Below are positions 8,399-15,558 of a stretch of DNA of 64,000 bases, piece by piece. A model generated the notes under the pieces. The model made no database searches. It was not told where the DNA came from and saw only the letters and a list, made by a program, of their open reading frames with translations. Each line of letters starts with the position of its first letter. Within the stretch, counting starts at the first letter, position 1. The position numbers and the translations under genes are program-made. Location of the stretch: the NCBI RefSeq assembly GCF_026241155.1, contig NZ_JAPFGP010000001.1, positions 248,001 to 312,000 of the forward strand, given 5' to 3'. Origin of the DNA: Paucibacter sp. PLA-PC-4. Its GTDB lineage: Bacteria > Pseudomonadota > Gammaproteobacteria > Burkholderiales > Burkholderiaceae_C.

Positions 8399-9367
8399 TC
8401 AGGCTGCCGGCCGGGCACCGAGCAGCCAGGCCAGCGCTGTGAAGCTGACAAAGGCCAGGCTGGTCGAGGCCAGGATGATGCGGGCCACACGGCCGTTGTC
8501 GGCGCCGTAGCGCTCGGCCAGCAGCGAGACATTGCTCGCGCTGGGCAGGGCGGCGGCCAGGGTCAGCACCAGCAACTGGAACGGCGTCGGGCCGACGCTC
8601 AGGGCATGGGCCGCCGCGCCCAGCGCGAACACCAGGGCCGGATGGACGATCAGCTTGATCAACGCCACGGGCAGAAACAGCGCCACCGGTGTGCGCGTGT
8701 GGGCATGCTGACCGGCACGCCACAGCACGGCACCGATCGTGAATAGCGCCACCGGCGTTGCTGCATCGGCAAGCATCTTGACGACGCTGTCGACCGGACC
8801 GGGCAGACGCAGCGAGGTGGCCGAAGCCACGGCCCCCAGCGCGATGGCCCAGGGCAGGGGATTTGACAGCGCGCCGCGCAAGGCCTGCAGCGCCGCGCGC
8901 TTGGCATTGCCGGCGCCCGCATCGTGGCCCCGCGCCAGCGCGATGCACAGCGAGCTGGTGACGAAGAGATCGGCCAGCACCGTGCAAATCACCGGTCCGG
9001 CCGCCGCCGGCCCCAGCAGCGCCACCAAAAGCGGCACGCCCATGAAGCCGGTGTTGGGAAATGCCGCGACCAGCGCACCGAAGGCCGCGTCTTTCAGTTG
9101 CACCCGCGCCGACAAGGTCACCGCGATCGTGAACGCGACGATGAGCAGCGCCGCGACCAAGTAGACGCCCAACACGCCCGGGTTGAGCAGCTCTAGCACC
9201 GGCGTGTTCATGCCGAAGCGAAACAGCATGCAGGGCAGCGCGAAGAACAGCACAAAGCCGTTGAGCCCCGGTATCGCGCTCTCGGCCAGGACGCCGCGCT
9301 GCGCCGCCAGGTAGCCGCACAGCACCAGCGCGAAGAAGGGCAGGGTGACGGCCAGAATCGCTTGCAT
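8399..9367 (-). CDS. AEC family membrane transporter (auxin efflux carrier-like permease)
   Basis: A 322-residue membrane protein with about ten hydrophobic segments in two halves. It has the family features near the N-terminus (FFALVLCGYLAAQRG, FALPCMLF), a central AAFPNTGFMGVPL and a C-terminal LAAALPSASNVSLLAERYG. The family exports organic anions such as malate or malonate, or auxin in plants; the substrate here cannot be read from sequence. The start is the ATG at 9367, because the extra upstream in-frame sequence is not hydrophobic and not typical of the family. It is on the same strand as the S9 peptidase with a 27-base gap, possibly co-transcribed. Confidence 0.9.
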   Translation of the reverse strand: MQAILAVTLPFFALVLCGYLAAQRGVLAESAIPGLNGFVLFFALPCMLFRFGMNTPVLELLNPGVLGVYLVAALLIVAFTIAVTLSARVQLKDAAFGALVAAFPNTGFMGVPLLVALLGPAAAGPVICTVLADLFVTSSLCIALARGHDAGAGNAKRAALQALRGALSNPLPWAIALGAVASATSLRLPGPVDSVVKMLADAATPVALFTIGAVLWRAGQHAHTRTPVALFLPVALIKLIVHPALVFALGAAAHALSVGPTPFQLLVLTLAAALPSASNVSLLAERYGADNGRVARIILASTSLAFVSFTALAWLLGARPAA

Positions 9368-9524
9368 GGGGGCGGAGTATCGCAAGGCTTGGGAGACGTC
9401 GCCTCCCGTGCACAAGTTCTCGCCGAGCGTGAGCGATTGCGCGAGACACCCCGTGTTGAGGGGGGAGCCTAGCGCCGCTGCAGCGTGGCTTGAGCCTAGG
9501 ATGCCGGGCAAACCCTGAATACTC

Positions 9525-10649
9525 ATGTCCTCCGCCCGCTTCTCCGCCTCTTTTCCCGCACCGGTTAGCGCCGGCTCTCCTGTGCCGACATCGCTGTCGA
9601 TCGGCGAGCGCCTGGGCGTCTGGCGTATCGCTGCCGCGCTGCACGCCTGCGATTCGGGCCGCTGGTATCGGGCCGAGCATTCGCTGGCCGGCGATGTGAG
9701 CGCGGCGCTGCTGGTCTATCAGCAAAGTGCGGACGCTGCGGCGGTGTTGCTGCGTTTTGCTGAGCTGTCGTCTGCCTTGAACCAGCTCAGCCATTCGGCC
9801 CTGGTCACGCCGCTGGACAGCGGCCTGACCGCCGAGGGCAAGCCTTTTCTGGCCCTGCCCTGGCAGGACAAGGGCCAGCCGCTGCTGGCCGCCGCCGCCG
9901 AGTTGCCGCTGCGCCAACGCCTGCAACTCCTGCTGCAACTCTGCGACGCGCTGCAGTACGCCCATGAGCAAGGCCTGCTGCTGCGCGAGCTCGATCCCGG
10001 CCTGCTGTGGCTGGTCAACGGCACCGAGCTGCGGTTGATGGCCTTGGGCCTGGCCGAGCTGGCACCCGAGCCGGACGCCGAGCCGCCGCTTTTCAGTGCT
10101 GCCGCCGCGCCGTTTGTCGCACCCGAACTGCAGCGCGGTGCCCAGCCCAGCCTGGGCAGCGAAGCTTATGCGCTGGGCGTGCTGGCCTGCTGGTTGATCA
10201 ATGGTCGGCCGCCCAAACCCGATGCCAATGGCGTGCTGATGCCCTCGGCCGCCAGCTTGAGCGGTCTCAGCACGGCCGAGCGTTTCAGTCTCGAAGCCCT
10301 GCTGCAAAAGGCGATGGCCGCCATGTCGGTGACCCGCCACCCCTCGGCCCGTGAGCTGGGCGAGGATTTGCGCGCCTGGCTCGCCGGGCAGAACCATTCG
10401 GCCCTGGTGCTTCATCCGATGCCCGAGCCCAGCCCGGCGCCGGGCAGCCGCTTCATGCCGGCTTTCGATGGCAGCCTCAGCACTCCGCCGTTGCAGCAAG
10501 GTGCGCCGCGCAAGCGCTGGCGCACCTTGCTGGCTGCGGGTGGCCTGGCTTTGCTGGCCGTCGGCGGCTGGGCCGGCCACCAGTACCTGGGCTTGGACGG
10601 TCTGGTTCAGTCGCTCAGCGCGCCAGCGCGGCCGGCCTCCACGACATAG
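9525..10649 (+). CDS. Ser/Thr kinase-like pseudokinase with C-terminal membrane anchor
   Basis: A 374-residue protein with the bacterial Hanks-type kinase fold but no catalytic residues. Where HRDLKPxN is expected it has LRELDPGL (about residues 153-160), so the catalytic Asp is Glu and the Lys and Asn are lost. DFG is replaced by ALG in LMALGLAEL. The beta-3 lysine is absent (AALLVYQQ) and the glycine loop is not recognisable. Structural landmarks remain: APEL, then EAYALGVLACWLINGRPP. A basic stretch and one membrane helix follow (about 330-352: LLAAGGLALLAVGGWAG). The 3' end overlaps the convergent phoD gene by 43 bases. It probably acts as a scaffold or allosteric partner; role unknown. 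Confidence 0.8.
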   Translation: MSSARFSASFPAPVSAGSPVPTSLSIGERLGVWRIAAALHACDSGRWYRAEHSLAGDVSAALLVYQQSADAAAVLLRFAELSSALNQLSHSALVTPLDSGLTAEGKPFLALPWQDKGQPLLAAAAELPLRQRLQLLLQLCDALQYAHEQGLLLRELDPGLLWLVNGTELRLMALGLAELAPEPDAEPPLFSAAAAPFVAPELQRGAQPSLGSEAYALGVLACWLINGRPPKPDANGVLMPSAASLSGLSTAERFSLEALLQKAMAAMSVTRHPSARELGEDLRAWLAGQNHSALVLHPMPEPSPAPGSRFMPAFDGSLSTPPLQQGAPRKRWRTLLAAGGLALLAVGGWAGHQYLGLDGLVQSLSAPARPASTT

Positions 10650-12133
10650 CGCGCCTGGAGGCGCAGCGCACTGGCGGCATCCCAGGGCTGCTCGACCGCC
10701 CGCAGTTCCGCCTCCAGCCGACTTGCCCTCAGATCGAATCTGATAAACCCGCGCTCGTCGCTGCGGGCATGGTGGATATGCGGGTTGTGCGGGCGCATCT
10801 GGTCTAGCCGGCGCTGCGCCAAGCCGTTGCTGCTGATCGAGCTGCCGCAGAACTCGGTGGCGATCAGCGGCGTGTCGGCGCCGCCGACATGCAGATCGCT
10901 CACGTAGTGGGCATGGACATCGCCGCCCAGCACCACCGCATTGCGCACCCGCGCCGCCTGCAGATCGCGCAGCAGGCGCTGGCGGGCGGCCGGGTAGCCG
11001 TCCCAGCCGTCGGTCCAGTGCAGGCCGCTGCCTTCCTCGGGCGGCTGCCAGTTCAGCGGCGCCATCAGGGTCTGCTGGGCCAGCAGGTTCCAGGGCCGAT
11101 CACGGTCCCAGCTTTGCGCCAGCCATTGCTCCTGGGCCTTACCCAGGAGGCTGCGTCCCGGGTCCAGCAGGGGCGGGCAATCGCGCAGCGCGACAGTGTT
11201 GGAACCGCCCCGGCCGGGCTTGGGGCAGGCCTGGGGGTCGCGCCACTGGCGGTTGTCCAGTGTGATGATGCGGGCCAGTGCGCCCCAGTCATAGCGCTCG
11301 TGCAGGCGAAAATCGGAGCCGCGCGGCCGCGCAGCCTTCGGAAAGGGCAGATGCTCCCAGTAGGCCTGCGCTGCCGCCGCGCGCCGGAGTGCGAAACCGA
11401 GCTCTAGATGCTGGGAGACGTCGCCGGCATAGTCGTTTTCGACCTCGTGGTCATCCCAGGTCAGCAGCCAAGGCGCGGCCGCATGCATGGCTTGCAGATG
11501 CGGGTCGCTCTTGTACTGGGCATAGCGCTGGCGGTAGTCGTCCAGCGTGCGGCACAGCCCGCCCCGGTGGCGGCGTGTGGGCGTGCTGTCGGGGGCGGTG
11601 GCTGATTCGTAGATGTAGTCGCCCAGGAACAACAGCAGATCGAGGTCTTGGCCGGCCAGATCACGCCAGGCGGCGTATTCGCCGTGGTCCCAGCGTTGGC
11701 AGGAGGCGATCGCGAAGCGCAGGCGCGCCACCGCCGCGCCAGGCGCTGGCGCGCTACGGCTGCGACCGACCGGGCTTTGCTGGCCCAGCGCGCTGAAGCG
11801 GTACCAGTACCAGCGGTCGGGCCTCAGACCGGCCGGCTCGGCATGAACGCTGTGGGCGCTGCCGGGCTCGGCCAGCTCGGTGCCGCTGGCGGCGATGGTC
11901 TTGAAGCCCTCGTCCTCGGCCAGCTCCCAGCGCACCGCGACTTGGGCCGGCAGCGCCTCCCCGAGCAGCCGGGTCCACAGCACCAGGCCGTCGGGGCGTG
12001 GGCAGCCGGAGGCCACGCCCAGGGCAAACAGTGGTGCGGCGGCCGGCGTCGCGGCATGGCTGACAAGGGCCGGCGCGCAGCCGGCGGCTAGGGCGGCCTG
12101 CAGCAGGCTGCGGCGACTAAGGTCGGTGTTCAT
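10607..12133 (-). CDS. phoD: Alkaline phosphatase D (PhoD), Tat-exported
   Basis: A 508-residue enzyme starting at the ATG at 12133, with a Tat signal SRRSLLQ followed by a hydrophobic stretch ending AALVSHA-like. The PhoD N-terminal domain is followed by the metallophosphatase core: FAIASCQRW, LDLLLFLGDYIYE, WDDHEVENDY and VVLGGDVHAHYVSDL, which supply the metal ligands of this Fe/Ca-dependent family. It cleaves phosphomonoesters and diesters in the periplasm, usually under phosphate starvation, though I see no clear Pho box upstream. The tail overlaps the pseudokinase gene by 43 bases. The binding-protein gene lies 10 bases upstream on the same strand, which suggests co-transcription. Confidence 0.92.
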   Translation of the reverse strand: MNTDLSRRSLLQAALAAGCAPALVSHAATPAAAPLFALGVASGCPRPDGLVLWTRLLGEALPAQVAVRWELAEDEGFKTIAASGTELAEPGSAHSVHAEPAGLRPDRWYWYRFSALGQQSPVGRSRSAPAPGAAVARLRFAIASCQRWDHGEYAAWRDLAGQDLDLLLFLGDYIYESATAPDSTPTRRHRGGLCRTLDDYRQRYAQYKSDPHLQAMHAAAPWLLTWDDHEVENDYAGDVSQHLELGFALRRAAAAQAYWEHLPFPKAARPRGSDFRLHERYDWGALARIITLDNRQWRDPQACPKPGRGGSNTVALRDCPPLLDPGRSLLGKAQEQWLAQSWDRDRPWNLLAQQTLMAPLNWQPPEEGSGLHWTDGWDGYPAARQRLLRDLQAARVRNAVVLGGDVHAHYVSDLHVGGADTPLIATEFCGSSISSNGLAQRRLDQMRPHNPHIHHARSDERGFIRFDLRASRLEAELRAVEQPWDAASALRLQARYVVEAGRAGALSD

Positions 12134-12143
12134 CAGCAACAGC

Positions 12144-12938
12144 CTACTCAGGAATTTTGACCTTCCAGCGACGCGACAGCTCGTCGAGCTCACCGCTGGC
12201 GCGAAGCGCGGCAATGGCGCGCTCCAGTTCATCGCGCAAGACCTGGCCCCTTTTGTCGCGCGGGTAGGCAAAGTGGCCGCGCAGCTGGCCGATCGGTGGG
12301 CCGGCCGGCACCAGTTCCTGCGCCAGGCCCAGGCGCTGCAGCACCGGCTCGGTATTACGCTCGTTGCTGGCGAACAGGTCTACCCGACCCAGGCGCAACA
12401 TTTGCAGGCCGGTATTGACATCGCGCACGGTGCTGATGCGCAGGCTGGCGCGTGCCTGCTCGTAGCTCTCGCCATAGGCCCAGCCCTGCACCTGGGCGAC
12501 CGGGCGTTGGCCCAGCGCTGCATAGTCGCCGCGCCACAGCCCGCTTTGGGCACTGCGGGCATAGAACACCAGTGCGTCCTCGTAAAAAGGCTGGGGCGAG
12601 AACAGATAGCGCTGCTCGCGGTCGGTGGTACGGTAGGGACCGACCAGGATGTCAGCCAGGCCGCGCTCTACCATGGCCTGGGCGCGCAGCCAGGGATAGT
12701 GTTCGAAACGCAGGCTGTGGCCCAGCCGCGCGGCGGCCAGCGTCAGCAGGTCCACACCCAGACCGCTCGGGTCGCCACCTTCCTTTGCCGCCTCGTAGAT
12801 GCGCGGGAACTCGGTGCCCACCACCAGCAGCTCGCGCGCCTGCCCGGCCGGCGCCCAGGCTAGCAGGGCCGCCAGCATCAGCGGGGTCCAGACTTGCTGC
12901 CAGCGACGGCACAGGTCCGACACAAGGGCCATGCTCAT
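12144..12938 (-). CDS. Periplasmic solute-binding protein, family 3
   Basis: A 264-residue protein with a signal peptide (PLMLAALLAWAPAGQA) and family 3 landmarks: ELLVVGTEFPRIYEA, GLGVDLLTLAAARLG, ADILVGPYRTTDREQR, and a C-terminal ELDELSRRWK helix. There is no transporter permease or ATPase beside it. It is 10 bases upstream of phoD on the same strand and divergent from the O-antigen ligase-like gene. It is one of three orphan family 3 proteins in this window; the ligand is not predictable. It may be a sensor or a stand-alone scavenging protein. Confidence 0.85.
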   Translation of the reverse strand: MSMALVSDLCRRWQQVWTPLMLAALLAWAPAGQARELLVVGTEFPRIYEAAKEGGDPSGLGVDLLTLAAARLGHSLRFEHYPWLRAQAMVERGLADILVGPYRTTDREQRYLFSPQPFYEDALVFYARSAQSGLWRGDYAALGQRPVAQVQGWAYGESYEQARASLRISTVRDVNTGLQMLRLGRVDLFASNERNTEPVLQRLGLAQELVPAGPPIGQLRGHFAYPRDKRGQVLRDELERAIAALRASGELDELSRRWKVKIPE

Positions 12939-12989
12939 GGTGTTGCAGGTGTCCTAGGGGCCCCCAATGTAGCGCCTGCACGCGTGGGC

Positions 12990-13000
12990 TTGACTATCAT
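12990..13000 (+). promoter_or_regulatory. Candidate promoter element (CTTGACTATCAT) before the O-antigen ligase-like gene
   Basis: TATCAT at 12995-13000 could serve as a -10 box 45 bases before the ATG at 13045. A nearly identical string, CTTGGCTATCAT, occurs at 15524-15535 ahead of rep. The shared wording is the only support; no convincing -35 is visible. Confidence 0.3.
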
Positions 13001-13044
13001 CCCTGCGATCCGGCGCGAGCCAGCGCCCATACTCCGCCGCCCGC

Positions 13045-15513
13045 ATGAAGCTCTCCGTGCCCGATTCTTCCAAACGCTGGCTGGGCCTGTTGCTGGCCGC
13101 CGGCAGCGCCGGTGCCGGTCTCTGGCTGGTCTGGCATTACCCCCTGCAGCCCGGACTGGCCTGCCTGCTGTGGCTGGCGGTGGCGGCGCTGGGCTTTGCG
13201 CACTGGCAGGCCTTGCCGCTGATGATTCCGGGTCTGGTTCCGGTGTTGGGATTTGCGCCCTGGACCGGCTGGGTCACGTTCGAGGAGCTGGACCTGCTAG
13301 TGTTGGCCGTCGCCGCGGGCGGCTATGCCGCGCTGGCCCTGGGGGCCAAGCGCGGTGTCGAGCTGGCGCCGGCCTGGCGGCGGCCGCTGGCGTGGTCGGG
13401 CCTGTCCAAGCTCTTGCTTACGCTGTTCTGCGCTTCCTTGCTCCTGGCGATCTGGCGCGGCTTCGAGCAGGCCGGAGGCTGGCAGTTTGGGTGGTGGCAG
13501 GGCTATCACGAGCCCATGAACAGCCTGCGCCAGGGCAAGAGCCTGTGGTTGGTGCTGCTCCTGCTGCCGCTGTGGCGCGCGGCCGGGGCGGGTGAGCCAG
13601 CCGCCGTGCAGCGCTGGTTCGGCCTGGCCATGCTGCTGGCCTTGGGTGGGGCCAGTCTGGCTGTGCTGTGGGAGCGCCTGGCCTACACCGGGCTGCTGAA
13701 TTTTTCGAGCGAATACCGAAGCACCGGGTTGTTTTGGGAGATGCATGTGGGCGGCGCAGCGCTGGATGGCTGCCTAGCTTTGGGCCTGCCGTTTGCGCTG
13801 CTGTGGGTGCTGCGCGAGCGCCGGCCCTGGGCTTTTGCCGCCGCGCTGGGCCTGCTGCTGCTGGCCGGCTATGCGGCGCTGACGACCTTCTCGCGCGGCG
13901 TCTACCTGGGGCTGCCGCTTGGGGCAGGCCTGTGCTCGCTGTTGCTGGCGCGCCAGCGCCGCGCGGAGCGGGCGGCGGCGCTGGCGGCCGCTTGGCCGCG
14001 CCGCGGGCTGGCGCTGGCCGTGCTGCTGGCATTCGGCATGGCGGCCTGGCCGGTGTTCCAGGCCGGCGGCTACCGGGCCTTGCTCGCGCTAGCCGGCAGT
14101 GCGCTGCTGATGATGGTGATGCCGCCGCTGCGCCTGCGGCAAACGCGCGGGCAGCAATTGCTGGTGCTGCTGCTGGCCTTGCTGGCGGCAGCCTTGGCTG
14201 GGGGAGTGAGCTGGTTGCTGGCGCAGGCCGTCCCGAAGTCGGCCTATGTGGTCGATGCGCTGGTCGTGCTGGGCGGGCTGTGGCTGGCTTGGTGGCTGCG
14301 CGCCGGGCTGCCGCGCAATTTGAGCATCTGCCTGATGGCTGGAGCCTGGTTCTGGAGCCTGGCCTGTGTGGTCGTGGTGGCCGGCAACTGGGGCGGTGAG
14401 ACGGTCTTGCAGCGGGCCTTGTTGCCGGTGCTCGGGCTGGCCTTGGCATGGACGGGGTTGCAACTGCTGCCGGGTCCGGCGGCCGGGCTGCTGCCCGCGC
14501 TCTCCTGGCGGGCCAAGAGCCTGCTGTGGACCGGCTGCCTGATGTTGTTCACCGTGGTGGCGGCGCTGGCCGGTGGTGCTTATGTCAGCGACCGCATGGC
14601 TACCGGGCAGCGCGATCTGGAGGGGCGCTTCCAGCATTGGCGGCTAGCGCGCAGCCTGCTGGAAACGCCGCAGGACTGGTTGCTGGGCAAGGGGGTGGGC
14701 CGCTTCGCCAGCAGTTTTATGTTTGTCGGCCCGGCAGCAGAGCAGGTTGGCGACTACCGGCTCGTGGAGTCGGCCCAACCACCCAATTTGCTGCTGACCA
14801 GCGGTAAACATGTGCTGGGCTGGGGCGAGCTGTTCCGGGTCAGTCAACGCATCGCCGCGCCGCGCGGCGAAATGCAGATGACGCTGAAGCTGCGCAGCGC
14901 CAGTGATGTGAATCTGCATCTGGAGGTGTGCGAGAAGCATCTGCTCTACAACGCGGTATGCGTCGTCAAGAACCTACCTGTGCAAAGCCAGGGCGGCGGC
15001 TGGCAGACGCTACAGGCCCCGCTCGGTCAGGCGCCGTCCCTGGGCGGACGCTGGTGGGCGCCGCGCTTCGTGGTGTTCTCAGTGGCGCTGGGTTCGCCGG
15101 CGAGTGCGGTGGAGATCGCCGAGCTGAGCCTGCGCGACGCGGCCGAGCCCGCCTTGCTGACGAATAGCGATTTCTCGCGAGGCATGGCGTATTGGTTTTT
15201 CTCCAGTGATCGCCATCAGCTGCCCTGGCATATCAAAAGCCTGGGCCTGCACCTGCTGTTCGAGCAGGGGCTGTTGGGACTGGCCCTTGGTGTCAGCCTG
15301 GTGGTGGCTGTGCTGTGGCGTTGCAGCTTCGGTCATGCACGTTTCCACGCCCTGGCGCCCGCGGTGGTGAGCGCGCTACTTGGTTTCCTGATCGTGGGCC
15401 TGTTCGAAAGCCTGATCGATGCGCCGCGGGTCGCCTTCCTGTTCTATGCGCTGCTGCTGCTGGGCCTGGGGTTGCGGTCGACTCGGGCGCCGCTGTCGCC
15501 TAGCATGAAATAG
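13045..15513 (+). CDS. O-antigen ligase/polymerase-like membrane protein with inserted periplasmic domain
   Basis: An 822-residue polytopic membrane protein, roughly twice the usual size of WaaL/Wzy-type proteins. The core signature is LTTFSRGVYLGLPLG in a membrane segment (about 270-285), then GKGVGRF and a late WHIKSLGLHLLFEQGLLGL, matching the conserved glycine-rich and His-containing ends of the large periplasmic loop. Between those ends, at about residues 555-725, sits an extra soluble region rich in alternating hydrophobic residues (MQMTLKLRSASDVNLHLEV), resembling a beta-sandwich. The protein probably transfers or polymerises glycan units on the periplasmic side. No glycosyltransferase cluster surrounds it. 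The exact reaction is not determinable. Confidence 0.75.
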   Translation: MKLSVPDSSKRWLGLLLAAGSAGAGLWLVWHYPLQPGLACLLWLAVAALGFAHWQALPLMIPGLVPVLGFAPWTGWVTFEELDLLVLAVAAGGYAALALGAKRGVELAPAWRRPLAWSGLSKLLLTLFCASLLLAIWRGFEQAGGWQFGWWQGYHEPMNSLRQGKSLWLVLLLLPLWRAAGAGEPAAVQRWFGLAMLLALGGASLAVLWERLAYTGLLNFSSEYRSTGLFWEMHVGGAALDGCLALGLPFALLWVLRERRPWAFAAALGLLLLAGYAALTTFSRGVYLGLPLGAGLCSLLLARQRRAERAAALAAAWPRRGLALAVLLAFGMAAWPVFQAGGYRALLALAGSALLMMVMPPLRLRQTRGQQLLVLLLALLAAALAGGVSWLLAQAVPKSAYVVDALVVLGGLWLAWWLRAGLPRNLSICLMAGAWFWSLACVVVVAGNWGGETVLQRALLPVLGLALAWTGLQLLPGPAAGLLPALSWRAKSLLWTGCLMLFTVVAALAGGAYVSDRMATGQRDLEGRFQHWRLARSLLETPQDWLLGKGVGRFASSFMFVGPAAEQVGDYRLVESAQPPNLLLTSGKHVLGWGELFRVSQRIAAPRGEMQMTLKLRSASDVNLHLEVCEKHLLYNAVCVVKNLPVQSQGGGWQTLQAPLGQAPSLGGRWWAPRFVVFSVALGSPASAVEIAELSLRDAAEPALLTNSDFSRGMAYWFFSSDRHQLPWHIKSLGLHLLFEQGLLGLALGVSLVVAVLWRCSFGHARFHALAPAVVSALLGFLIVGLFESLIDAPRVAFLFYALLLLGLGLRSTRAPLSPSMK

Positions 15514-15523
15514 GGCGCGGCGG

Positions 15524-15535
15524 CTTGGCTATCAT
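15524..15535 (+). promoter_or_regulatory. Candidate promoter element (CTTGGCTATCAT) before rep
   Basis: TATCAT at 15530-15535 lies 24 bases before the rep ATG and matches the element upstream of the O-antigen ligase-like gene. A short leader is implied. Support is by similarity only. Confidence 0.3.
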
Positions 15536-15558
15536 GCGCAGCCCCGCCCCAGTTCGCC

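Noticed and set aside
8379-10580. A 733-residue open frame on the minus strand
   Set aside because: It is antisense to the pseudokinase and overlaps the AEC gene in a different frame. The translation is Gln/Arg/Ala-rich low complexity, typical of shadow frames in high-GC DNA.
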